Positions 54,355 through 62,803 of a DNA stretch of 64,000 bases are shown here, in pieces; the first letter of the stretch is position 1, and each line of letters starts with the position of its first letter. The notes below the pieces were generated by a model. The model made no database searches. It saw only the letters and a list, made by a program, of their open reading frames with translations, and was not told where the DNA came from. The DNA comes from Opitutaceae bacterium. GTDB taxonomy: Bacteria > Verrucomicrobiota > Verrucomicrobiia > Opitutales > Opitutaceae. The position numbers were made by a program, and so were the translations under genes. The stretch spans positions 372,001 through 436,000 of the forward strand of contig JAIXWY010000003.1 of the NCBI GenBank assembly GCA_027490995.1, read 5' to 3'.

Positions 54355-54612
54355 CACAAGGTCGGGTGAGCCGCGGGCCGCGCGACCACTCGCCGCTAGC
54401 CGACACGGAGGGAGCCGCGGTGTCAAAACCCGTGCGCCGCGGTTCCCGAGGTTTGCGTGCACCCGACGCCCTGCCTTACCCCGGGGGATATCGCATCGGC
54501 GATGCCTCGCTCGTGCGGACACACGCGTGCCTTGAGTGGCCGGTCGACGTGGCGTTAACGCTCAATCGGTCGGGACTCGCCGTCGCCCTCGCGCGCGTCA
54601 CGATGCAGCGTC

Positions 54613-56454
54613 ATGCGTCCGATCAACCGCTTCCTCCTCGATCACGGTCTTCGCATCATCGGCAATCCGTGCATTAGTCCGGATTACTGCCTGGATTGGC
54701 CGGCGTTGGTCGAGCGACTTGCGGCGGGGCATCCCTCGGTGCAGCCATGGCCGCGCAGCGGATTCCGGACCGCGGAGGGCGCGTGGACGCTGCTCGAGGA
54801 TCGGGAGACCGGCGACTGTGCGTGGCGTCTGGAAGGCGCGGTGGGGTCGGCCGAGTGTCTGGAGGGAGGCGTCACGTGGGGATCGGCGCGCGTCTTCCCG
54901 GCGTCTTGGGAGAATCTCCTCCGACTCAAGGATCTCGTTTTGGCCCACACTCCCGGATCGACGCTCTTCCCGACGGCTACGGAGACGCTGGGGCGCCGCA
55001 CCTTAGGCGTCGGGGCGCGTTTCACGACGTTGCACTGGCCAGCGGTGGAGTGGGCGATGGCGGCGCTCGGCATCGGAGTCACGGCAAACCAGAATTCGAT
55101 CCCGCGGGAACTGGTCTACGATGTGGATGCGATGCTGGCCGGTCGACTCGACCGCGTGCCATTCCCGTTTATTGGGACTGAGGTGCCGGAGGGGCATCAG
55201 GGGCAGAGTGTCGAGGGCATGAGCCACGGGAGCGTCTTGGCGAAGTTGCGCCACGGCTTTCACCACCTCGGCATTGCGTGGAGCTTCAACGCCGACCACC
55301 AACCGATTGGCGGCAAGTTCGACATCCGGGAGGATGCGCTCGTCGAAGGATGTATCCTTGCGAGCTACATCACCTTCGATCTCTCACCTGAGCTCGCCCT
55401 CCACCACGTGGCGCCGAAAGCGGAGATCGATCCGGCGATCCTGGCCCAGGTCCGGGCGCGCGTCGCCGCCGCAGGCTTGGTGCTGGCAGAGGACGCATTC
55501 GATCAATTGATATCGAAAGTATGGATACCCTTGCAGAAAATGAAACGTCGCGACGAGAAGTACGCGGCCGCCCGGGCGAAGCGATTCCGCGTACCCGCCG
55601 GACGGGCCTACCTGCGTGAGCTCTCGATCGATGAATTGCCCGGGTTGACGACGCCGGAGACGACGGCGGTGATGCTGGCACTTTGCGAGGCCCTGCAGAT
55701 GCGGATTCACTTCGTCGCCCCCGCCTTCGGTTTCCAGAAGAACATGCCCTATCCGGACGATGCGGCGCTTCGGACCCTGATCGAGCGGCAGTGGGCAGTG
55801 TGCCGGATGTTTGGCGCGAGCATTGGATTCCATTCCGGCTCTGGAAAGTCGGCGGAGAACTACCGCGTGATGGGCGAGGTGACCGGCGGCAGCCTCGAGA
55901 TCAAGACGAGTGGACGCTACACCTACGAGATGGGCCGGGCGCTGGCGGCTTCGCGCGACCCGGGCGATCAGTCGCTCTGGCGGGACTGGTATCGCTTTAC
56001 GCGGGAGTTGGCGCTGCAAGGCGCGTTTAGTGCGGATGAGACGGAGCGGCGCATGGCTCGGACCTTCATCAGCGACGCCCTGCGGATCGAGGATGCGGCG
56101 GATCCGGCGCCCTTCGCGACGCCGGAAGCGACGCGGCGTGCGCTCGAAGCGTTGGCGCCGAACCCGGAGCACATGTTTTGGTTTGAGTACAATTTCCTCT
56201 TCGTCCTCGCGGCGGGCGGGCAAGCGGACAAAGCGGCGTTGGGCGATCACTCTGTCGCGGGTTACCGCCAGCGAGCCCGCTTCTACGCGATCAGCCCGGA
56301 GGGTCGGCTGAACTACGCCCGCAACGTTGCCTCGTACCTGATCTTCCTCGCGGAATCGACGGGTCTGGCGCCGACGGACCGCTGCGCGGCCGCGCGTCGT
56401 GTGCTGGAGAACTATGCCACGCTCGACGAGTTTCTCAGGGACATCGGACGCTGA
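54613..56454 (+). CDS. uxaE: Tagaturonate epimerase-like (UxaE) protein
   Basis: This 613-residue protein resembles the UxaE family (tagaturonate/fructuronate epimerase), with the characteristic FGASIGFHSGSGKSAENYRV and EVTGGSLEIKTSGRYTYEMG, and FNADHQPIGGKFD upstream. UxaE proteins are around 480 residues, so this is about 130 longer, with extra N-terminal sequence (LEGGVTWGSARVFPASWENL). It would allow growth on galacturonate through fructuronate. No uxaC, uxuA or kdg genes are seen here. The call rests on recalled motifs, so moderate confidence. Confidence 0.55.
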   Translation: MRPINRFLLDHGLRIIGNPCISPDYCLDWPALVERLAAGHPSVQPWPRSGFRTAEGAWTLLEDRETGDCAWRLEGAVGSAECLEGGVTWGSARVFPASWENLLRLKDLVLAHTPGSTLFPTATETLGRRTLGVGARFTTLHWPAVEWAMAALGIGVTANQNSIPRELVYDVDAMLAGRLDRVPFPFIGTEVPEGHQGQSVEGMSHGSVLAKLRHGFHHLGIAWSFNADHQPIGGKFDIREDALVEGCILASYITFDLSPELALHHVAPKAEIDPAILAQVRARVAAAGLVLAEDAFDQLISKVWIPLQKMKRRDEKYAAARAKRFRVPAGRAYLRELSIDELPGLTTPETTAVMLALCEALQMRIHFVAPAFGFQKNMPYPDDAALRTLIERQWAVCRMFGASIGFHSGSGKSAENYRVMGEVTGGSLEIKTSGRYTYEMGRALAASRDPGDQSLWRDWYRFTRELALQGAFSADETERRMARTFISDALRIEDAADPAPFATPEATRRALEALAPNPEHMFWFEYNFLFVLAAGGQADKAALGDHSVAGYRQRARFYAISPEGRLNYARNVASYLIFLAESTGLAPTDRCAAARRVLENYATLDEFLRDIGR

Positions 56455-56720
56455 TCGACGCTCAGCTCGAGATTAGCGCGGCGAACGTTCCGCTGCGGAC
56501 TTGGCAGAAGACTGCGCCGACCGGCATCATCACGAAGCCCCAGAGCAGTAACTGCCGGAACGGGCCTGGTGACTCCTTGCCGAAAGGCCGGGTGCTGCGG
56601 GCGTCGAGCGCGCCGCACGTGAAGCGAGTCGTGGTTACGTCGGGCGCGGGGAACGTGAGTGCGGGCGCGTGGGTCCGGCTGGAGAGGGTACGCTGCAGCG
56701 CGGAAAGCAGGGAAATCGGG
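56455..56720. other. Convergent spacer without a confident gene
   Basis: Between the uxaE-like gene and the glycosidase no clear gene was found. The minus strand has an open stretch ending in FRQLLLWGFVMMPVGAVF and FCQVRSGTFAALISS that looks like a possible membrane helix, but no acceptable start codon precedes it after the glycosidase stop. It may be a remnant. Confidence 0.4.
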
Positions 56721-58292
56721 CTAGAGCCGTGGCACGGCCTCGTCGATGGGGGCGGAGGGAGCTGACCCCAGGGTGATGCTGGAGCGCTCCGCGAGCACGA
56801 GCGGAAAGTCGAGTAGTGGGACTCCCGTGAACACCGTGTCGGTGCCGGAATGCCGACTGGAAACGGCATGGACGGAGCCATCGAGCAGATTGATCAGCAC
56901 GGGCTCGGCGTAGTGCCGACCCCGCACCGTCAGATCCACCGTCGCCGGCCGCGGTGTGTACTCCTGTGGCTGCCACGGAAGCCAGTAGGCCACGATCACT
57001 GCCCCGTCGGCGCGGCGGTAGGCGGCGGTCAGCGGCACCGAGGGATAGGCGTCGTCGTGGGCAATGCCGCGGAACTGGCCTTCGGTGCGGACACTGACGG
57101 TGGGGCGCTCAGCAACCGGGATGGGTGCGTAGCGGCCGTCGATCACGGCGCACAGATTCCGATAGGCGTAGTAGCCTGGTTTGGGCTGGAGGTCGGGATT
57201 GGAGAGCAGGCACTTCTCGTTGACGCCGACGCCGCGGACCCGGCGGCCTGTGGGCTCAGCGGGAAAGCCTAGAATACGGTCGACCGGGCGGAGCTCGGGT
57301 CTGGCCTGACGGGCCGAGCGATCGCCGCCATCAAAGAGCTTGAAGTAATTGCTCAGCGACGCGCGCATGTAGAAGGTGTCGATGAACGCCTGGCGCAGCA
57401 GCCACTTGGCTTGAGCGATCTCGCCCCACGGGCTGGTGCCCCGAAAGTCCTTCGTACTGCTGGCGGACCCGTAGCCGCATTCCCCCTGCCAGAGTTCGAG
57501 GCCGGGCTTGTGGGCGTTGAGCGCGGCCCAAGTCTCGTCGGCGAGGGCGATGCGTGCCTCCGGCAGGTTCGCGTAGTTGTGGAACGACACGATGTCCACC
57601 AGCCGCGCGGTGTCTTCGGCGAGGAAGCCGGCGATGAACTTGGCGTCGATGCCCGCGAGCGAGCCGGCGATGATGCGCGCGGAAGGCAGACGCTGGCGGA
57701 TGACCTCGGACGTCACGCGGACGAGCCGTCCGTAGTCGGAGGCGTTCGGCTTGGCGCCCCAGTAGGCGTAGTGATTTGGCTCGTTCCAGATTTCCCAGTG
57801 GGAGACCCGATCACCGAACTTTTCGAGAGCCGCCTCAACGAACGCGAGCCAGGCCCGCGTGGCAGTCTCGTCGAGGATTGGTGGGGCGGGTTTGACCCCG
57901 TAAATCAGTCGCCAGTTGGGATCCGGATTGGGGATCGCCTCGGAGTACAGCTTGTTGCCGCCGGTCACGCAGAGGAACGGTTGTACCCCGGCGCGCAGTG
58001 AAGCCTCGATCATCGCTTCGGCGTCGCGGAAGTCGTAGCGGCCTTTCTGGGACTCGATGCGATTCCAGTTCAGCAGCAGTCGCGTCCACTTTACGCCGAT
58101 GCCACCGGCGCGGTCGAGGAGGTCGAGCCGCTCGTCGCTGCCCGCTTGGATTCCCCACGGCGAGGTCGCAATGTCTCGCGAAGCGCGGGGTTCAACGTAG
58201 CCCAAGGGAGCGGCGTGGCTGTAGGCCGTGGCGAGGCCCAGACTGACGATGAGCGAGGCGAGGGCGGGGAAGGCGGCGTGGCGGCGTGGCAT
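56721..58292 (-). CDS. Secreted clan GH-A glycoside hydrolase (GH39/GH5-like)
   Basis: This 523-residue protein has a signal peptide (LASLIVSLGLATAYSHAA). The TIM barrel contains VKWTRLLLNWNRIESQKGRY, the acid/base Glu171 in WEIWNEPNHYAYWG and the probable nucleophile Glu271 in LELWQGECGYGS. This pattern is clan GH-A, closest by eye to GH39 or an unassigned relative. A C-terminal beta domain (from about 400) has RRADGAVIVAYWLPWQPQEY. Substrate is unknown. Its start is 3 nt after the end of a TonB-receptor remnant on the same strand, a typical carbohydrate-utilisation arrangement. Confidence 0.83.
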   Translation of the reverse strand: MPRRHAAFPALASLIVSLGLATAYSHAAPLGYVEPRASRDIATSPWGIQAGSDERLDLLDRAGGIGVKWTRLLLNWNRIESQKGRYDFRDAEAMIEASLRAGVQPFLCVTGGNKLYSEAIPNPDPNWRLIYGVKPAPPILDETATRAWLAFVEAALEKFGDRVSHWEIWNEPNHYAYWGAKPNASDYGRLVRVTSEVIRQRLPSARIIAGSLAGIDAKFIAGFLAEDTARLVDIVSFHNYANLPEARIALADETWAALNAHKPGLELWQGECGYGSASSTKDFRGTSPWGEIAQAKWLLRQAFIDTFYMRASLSNYFKLFDGGDRSARQARPELRPVDRILGFPAEPTGRRVRGVGVNEKCLLSNPDLQPKPGYYAYRNLCAVIDGRYAPIPVAERPTVSVRTEGQFRGIAHDDAYPSVPLTAAYRRADGAVIVAYWLPWQPQEYTPRPATVDLTVRGRHYAEPVLINLLDGSVHAVSSRHSGTDTVFTGVPLLDFPLVLAERSSITLGSAPSAPIDEAVPRL

Positions 58293-58295
58293 GGC

Positions 58296-58703
58296 TCAGA
58301 AGCGGGTGAAGAGGCTGAAACGGACGTTTCGCAGGTCGCCCTCGCTCTGCAAGCCCTCGTAGTAGCGGATATCGCGGGCGTTGCGGACCGTGACGTTCGC
58401 CGCAGCCGGATTACCCCGGATTTTCAGTGCGTAGCCCGCGCCGAGATCGAGGCGGGTTTAGCCGGGAGCATAGTGCTGAACCAAGCCGGTAGTGCCGTTG
58501 ATGCTGTCAGCGCGGAGGCCATCGACCCAGATGAGACGGTTGGAGAAAGACAGGCCATGGAAGCGTCTGGACCGGCTCGTGGTGCGGTGGAGCAGCCTGC
58601 CGTTGGCCCGCGGACGGCCGGTTATCGGGTTGCCCTTGCGGATGGGCTTGCCGTCTCTCGTGCGGCAGCTCCTGTTTGAGGGCGTGTGGTCGGATGGCGA
58701 CAC
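58296..58703 (-). pseudogene. TonB-dependent receptor remnant (C-terminal part, in-frame stop)
   Basis: Read on the minus strand, this region gives LSFSNRLIWVDGLRADSING and GTTGLVQHYAPG, then an in-frame TAA (58458-58460), then TRLDLGAGYALKIRGNPAAA, NVTVRNARDIRYYEGLQSEG and DLRNVRFSLFTRF before TGA at 58296. The end in Phe after an aromatic-alternating strand is the C-terminal beta-barrel signal, and VRNARDIRYYEGL is the usual TonB-receptor pattern. Only the last roughly 130 residues remain of a protein expected to exceed 700. The region before LSFSN is not recognisable. Confidence 0.8.
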
Positions 58704-58735
58704 GCTGTGGCCCGCCGACGCGGACTAACTGTTTT

Positions 58736-59662
58736 ATGAAAGCATGGCTCCTCCTCGCTCTTGTCATGGCCACGGTTTCGGGCCTGTTCCCGGTTTCTGC
58801 TCGCGAAGCGACTCCGGCCATTCCCGCAGGTATCGTGGTGCAGCCGGACCTCGCCTATTTGGCGGCTGACCGGAAGGAGCGCTTGGATCTTTATCTGCCA
58901 GCGGATCGCTCGCGTCCGGTCGCGGCGGTCGTTTGGGTTCACGGGGGTGGCTGGATGAACGGAGACCGAGCCCGGGCTCGCGAGAAGAACATTGGCTACA
59001 CGCTGGCGAGCTGGGGGTACGCGGTGGCCAGCATCAGCTATACACTCGGTAAAGGAGCGTGGCCCCACAATCTCCACGACGTGAAGAATGCGGTGCGTTT
59101 TCTTCGGGTTCATGGTGCGCAGTACGGGATTGATCCGGATCGTCTCGCCGTCGCGGGTGGATCGGCCGGAGGTCATCTCGCCCTGCTCGCGGGATTCACG
59201 GCCGGTAAGGACTGGGAACCGACGGCTCCGTATCCGGGCGTTTCCAACGCGGTTCGTGCCATCGTCGACTTCTATGGGCCGACCCATCACCTGTCCCGGG
59301 TGAAGGCGGACAAGCAGGGTCGGGCGACCACCGAGCGGCACATGGGAAATGCCGTCGACGTGTTTGCGGGTGGTGATCCGAGCAATCACGCCGCCTTGGT
59401 AGCGTCGTCACCCGTCACCCATGTCGCCCCGGGGGTTCCGCCGGTGTTCATTGTGCACGGGCTCGCGGACGCCACGGTGTTTCACGGCCAGTCCACGGAG
59501 TTGGCGGAGGCTCTGTCGAAGGCGGGCGTTCCGCACGAGCTGATCCTCCTTTCCGGAGTCGGGCACACCTTCGATCTCGATACGTGGAATGATCGCCCCC
59601 TCGGTCACGACCTGCGCACGCCGGTCAGGCGGTTTCTTGACCAGTGGTTGGCCCCGCGTTGA
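58736..59662 (+). CDS. Secreted alpha/beta-hydrolase esterase (BD-FAE/lipase-like)
   Basis: This is a 308-residue protein with a signal peptide (AWLLLALVMATVSGLFPVSA). The fold is a serine carboxylesterase: oxyanion HGGGW (69-73), nucleophile Ser143 in VAGGSAGGHLALLAG, Asp in FIVHGLADATVFHG and His in SGVGHTFDLDTWND. HGG-type enzymes with this pattern include bifunctional feruloyl/acetylxylan esterases and carboxylesterases. Beside a glycosidase and TonB-receptor remnant, polysaccharide deacylation is likely. An ORF of doubtful status overlaps its last 38 bases on the other strand. Confidence 0.87.
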   Translation: MKAWLLLALVMATVSGLFPVSAREATPAIPAGIVVQPDLAYLAADRKERLDLYLPADRSRPVAAVVWVHGGGWMNGDRARAREKNIGYTLASWGYAVASISYTLGKGAWPHNLHDVKNAVRFLRVHGAQYGIDPDRLAVAGGSAGGHLALLAGFTAGKDWEPTAPYPGVSNAVRAIVDFYGPTHHLSRVKADKQGRATTERHMGNAVDVFAGGDPSNHAALVASSPVTHVAPGVPPVFIVHGLADATVFHGQSTELAEALSKAGVPHELILLSGVGHTFDLDTWNDRPLGHDLRTPVRRFLDQWLAPR

Positions 59663-60023
59663 CCCCATGAGTGTCCCGGTAGGCGAACCACAGGATGGTG
59701 GTCGCGAGCGGGTGCAAAAACGCGTAGGCGGTCAGCGACACCGGGTGGCCGAACGCGAAGACAACCGCTCTGTCACGAGGTGTGAACGCGTGTACGGGAT
59801 CATCAAGGCTCCTATCATCGTGCCGTAGTCCGCGTTTCTCCCCCGACCACTCCTGCGGCAGGGTCGTCTTCAGCAACGACAGCGTCTGCCGACCGACGGA
59901 GAACAGCACGCCGGCGAATCCGGCGAGGAGCAGGACGAGCCAGGCGCGGGGAGCGATCGGGGTGGCAGACCGGGGAGCGCACGCGCGCGACCCCCGGGTG
60001 AAAGGCCAACTGAGAAAACGCAC
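59625..60023 (-). CDS. Possible small membrane protein
   Basis: This 132-residue frame contains two hydrophobic stretches (AWLLVLLAGFAGVLFSVG-like at 28-45, and LTAYAFLHPLATTILWFAYR near 98-117) separated by a charged region. It follows lpdA on the same strand by 37 nt. It overlaps the 3' end of the esterase gene on the other strand. No family is recognised. It might be a real two-helix protein or a GC-rich open frame; the middle segment EKRGLRHDDRSLDDP is not protein-like. Confidence 0.4.
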   Translation of the reverse strand: MRFLSWPFTRGSRACAPRSATPIAPRAWLVLLLAGFAGVLFSVGRQTLSLLKTTLPQEWSGEKRGLRHDDRSLDDPVHAFTPRDRAVVFAFGHPVSLTAYAFLHPLATTILWFAYRDTHGVNAGPTTGQETA

Positions 60024-60060
60024 TCGCGGGACGCTGGATCCCGCGGCTGCGTCGCTTCAC

Positions 60061-61455
60061 TCAGAGGGCGTGGAGCGCGCTACGACTGACCGCGAGACCG
60101 GCTTCGCGTACGGCCTCGCTCACCGTCGGGTGCGCGTGAATCGTCCGCCCCAGATCCTCGGCGCTGCCGCCGTAGGTCATGTGCGTGACCACCTCGCTGA
60201 TCAGTTCGCCGGCGTTGGCCGCGAGGATTTGCGCGCCGAGGATCCGATCCGTCTTGGCGTCAGCGATGATCTTCACGAACCCCTCGGCGTTGGCGGCGGA
60301 CAGCGCTCGCCCGTTGGCCGCGAGATTGAACTTACCGACATTCACGGCCCGTCCGGCGGCCTTCGCGGCGTCCTCGCCGAGGCCGACCGAAGCCACCTCT
60401 GGGGAGGTGTAGACCACGGCCGGCACGAGGTCCCAGTCGATGTGACCGGCGCGCTGGGCGATCCACTCGGCGACCGCGACACCGTCTTCCTCGGCCTTGT
60501 GAGCGAGCATGGGACCTGCGACTACGTCGCCGACTGCCCAGATGCCGGGTACATTGGTCCGCAGGTGTCCGTCGACCCGGATGCGACCCCGCTCATCGAG
60601 AGCTACGCCGGCGCGATCGAGTCCGAGTCCCTCGGTGCAGGCGCGGCGGCCCACGGCTACGAGCACGCGATCGGCGGGAAACTCGAGCTTCTCGCTCCCG
60701 CGCTCAGCGGTCAGAACCCCGTTGGCGAAGCCAGTGACCTTGGCTCCGGTCTCCAGCCGCAGGCCCTGCTTCTGCAGAATGCGGGTGAACGCCCGCACGA
60801 TGTCGTCGTCGTAGGTCGCAATCACCTTGGGCAAGAACTCCACGACGGTGACCTCGCTCCCGAGCCGGGACCAGACGGATCCGAGTTCGAGCCCGATGGC
60901 GCCTCCCCCGACCACAACCAAGCGCTTCGGCGCGGAAGGGAAGCGGATGGCCTCGTCGCTCGAGACAACGGTTTCGCCGTTGAAGCGGAGGAACGGCAAC
61001 TCCACCGGCACGGAGCCTGTGGCGATGACGATATTTGCGGCCTGCACGTGGCTCGGCGCCCCGCTGTCGGGCGGGGTGATTACGACCGTGCGTCCCTCGG
61101 CGAAGGTTGCGGTGCCGGTCAGGACGGTGATCTTGCGGCCCTTGGCGAGCTGGGCAATGCCGCCGGTCAGCTTGGTGACGACGCTGTCCTTGCGCTTGAG
61201 CATCGTAGCGAGATCGACCTCGATCGCGCCGAGGCGGATGCCGTGTTCCGCGGCGTGGCTCCGAGCGAATACGAGGTGTTCGGTGGAATGCAGGAGCGCC
61301 TTGCTCGGGATGCAGCCCACGTTGAGGCACGTGCCGCCGAGGGTGGCACGTTTTTCAACCAGAGCGACCTTGAGCCCCAGCTGGGCCGCGCGGAAGGCGC
61401 ACACATAGCCGCCGGGGCCGGCGCCGATGACCAGAACGTCGAAAGAAGATTCCAT
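60061..61455 (-). CDS. lpdA: Dihydrolipoyl dehydrogenase (E3)
   Basis: This 464-residue flavoprotein has the FAD motif VLVIGAGPGGYVCAFRAA, the redox disulfide Cys43 and Cys48 in GGTCLNVGCIPSKALL, the NAD motif VVVGGGAIGLELGSVWSRLG and the C-terminal dimer interface HAHPTVSEAVREAGL with the catalytic His. It reoxidises dihydrolipoyl groups in 2-oxoacid dehydrogenase complexes. It lies 62 nt downstream of sucB on the same strand. Confidence 0.96.
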   Translation of the reverse strand: MESSFDVLVIGAGPGGYVCAFRAAQLGLKVALVEKRATLGGTCLNVGCIPSKALLHSTEHLVFARSHAAEHGIRLGAIEVDLATMLKRKDSVVTKLTGGIAQLAKGRKITVLTGTATFAEGRTVVITPPDSGAPSHVQAANIVIATGSVPVELPFLRFNGETVVSSDEAIRFPSAPKRLVVVGGGAIGLELGSVWSRLGSEVTVVEFLPKVIATYDDDIVRAFTRILQKQGLRLETGAKVTGFANGVLTAERGSEKLEFPADRVLVAVGRRACTEGLGLDRAGVALDERGRIRVDGHLRTNVPGIWAVGDVVAGPMLAHKAEEDGVAVAEWIAQRAGHIDWDLVPAVVYTSPEVASVGLGEDAAKAAGRAVNVGKFNLAANGRALSAANAEGFVKIIADAKTDRILGAQILAANAGELISEVVTHMTYGGSAEDLGRTIHAHPTVSEAVREAGLAVSRSALHAL

Positions 61456-61517
61456 GGCAGGAGAGACGGAGACTGCGGGCGGGAGAGACCGCGCAGCGAA
61501 GGCTGCGCGGGGCGCGA

Positions 61518-62771
61518 TTACAGCGCGAGAAGGAGGCGCGAGGGATCCTCGATCGCCTGTTTCACCTTCACCAGAAACGTGACGGCCTCGCGACCATCGA
61601 CCAGACGATGGTCGTAGCTAAGCGCGAGGTACATCATCGGACGGATGACCACCTGACCGGCGACGGCCACTGGCCGCTCGTTGATCGCGTGGAGGCCCAA
61701 AATGGCGCTCTGGGGCGAATTGAGAATCGGCGTCGAGAGCATGGAGCCGAAGATCCCGCCATTGGTGATGGTGAAGACCCCGCCCTCGAGATCGGAGAGT
61801 GCGATCTTGCCATCGCGAGCCTTCTTGGCGGCTTCGGCGATGGCCTGCTCAATGCCGGCCATGCCCAGCTGATCGGCGTTGCGAATCACCGGGACCATGA
61901 GGCCCTTCTCGGTGGACACGGCGACGCCGATATCGAAGTAGTGATTCTGGACGATCTCTTCGCCGGCGAACTGGGCGTTGATCGCGGGCACCTCGCGCAG
62001 CGCGTGGACGACGGCCTTGGTGAAGAACGACATGAAGCCCAGCTTCAGGCCGTGACGCTTGACGAATTCGTCTTGGTAGCGGGCGCGGAGCGCCATGACG
62101 GCAGACATGTCGACCTCGTTGAACGTGGTCAGCATCGCGGCCTCGTGCTGCGCCTGCACCAGCCGCTCGGCGATGCGCTTGCGCAGCGGGGAAAGACGGC
62201 GGCGCGATTGGCGCGCGCCCGGCGCGGCGGTGGCGACGGCCGCCGGGGGGACCGCGGGAGCCGCTGCCGGAGTGGCGGACGGGGCGGGGGCACTGACCGG
62301 TGCGCTGACACTGGCCTGAGAGGACGCGGCAGCGGCGGCGGCTAGCAGGTCGCCCTTGGTCACGCGTCCGCCTTTTCCGGAACCCGGGATCGAAGCGGGG
62401 TCTACCCCGGTTTCCTCGGCGACCCGCCGCGCGGCAGGGGATAGCGGAGCCGTCGGAGCCTTGGGGGCGGCGGCGCTGGCCGTGGCGGGCGTGGCGACCG
62501 CGGCCGCGTTGGCGGCGGGTGCAGCGGCCGAGACCGTGGTGTCGAGAGTAGCGACGACCTGACCGATCTTGACCTCGGTGCCTGGCGCGACGCGCAGCGA
62601 GATGCGCCCGGCGACCTCGGCGGTGCCTTCGGACGTGATCTTGTCCGTCTCCAGCTCAAAGAGCGGTTGATCCTTGCGGACCGTGTCGCCGTCGGCGACG
62701 TGCCACTTGGCGAGGATGCCGGAGCTGATGGATTCGCCCAGCGGCGGGATCTTGACTTCGATGAGAGCCAT
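61518..62771 (-). CDS. sucB: Dihydrolipoyllysine-residue succinyltransferase (E2o)
   Basis: This 417-residue protein has an N-terminal lipoyl domain with Lys44 in [11 protein letters not shown], an Ala/Pro-rich linker, a peripheral subunit-binding domain ([20 protein letters not shown]), a second Ala/Pro-rich linker and the acyltransferase domain. The active site is [11 protein letters not shown] with His388 and Asp392. Motif [20 protein letters not shown] and [18 protein letters not shown] are typical of the succinyltransferase form. It is the core of the 2-oxoglutarate dehydrogenase complex, with sucA upstream and lpdA downstream. Confidence 0.96.
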   Translation of the reverse strand: MALIEVKIPPLGESISSGILAKWHVADGDTVRKDQPLFELETDKITSEGTAEVAGRISLRVAPGTEVKIGQVVATLDTTVSAAAPAANAAAVATPATASAAAPKAPTAPLSPAARRVAEETGVDPASIPGSGKGGRVTKGDLLAAAAAASSQASVSAPVSAPAPSATPAAAPAVPPAAVATAAPGARQSRRRLSPLRKRIAERLVQAQHEAAMLTTFNEVDMSAVMALRARYQDEFVKRHGLKLGFMSFFTKAVVHALREVPAINAQFAGEEIVQNHYFDIGVAVSTEKGLMVPVIRNADQLGMAGIEQAIAEAAKKARDGKIALSDLEGGVFTITNGGIFGSMLSTPILNSPQSAILGLHAINERPVAVAGQVVIRPMMYLALSYDHRLVDGREAVTFLVKVKQAIEDPSRLLLAL

Positions 62772-62803
62772 GGCGGGAAGGGGGTAGATGAACGAGCGGT
62801 CGA

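Noticed and set aside
59782..61617. 611-residue plus-strand open frame opposite lpdA
   Set aside because: lpdA is unmistakable; the opposing frame is a codon-bias shadow.
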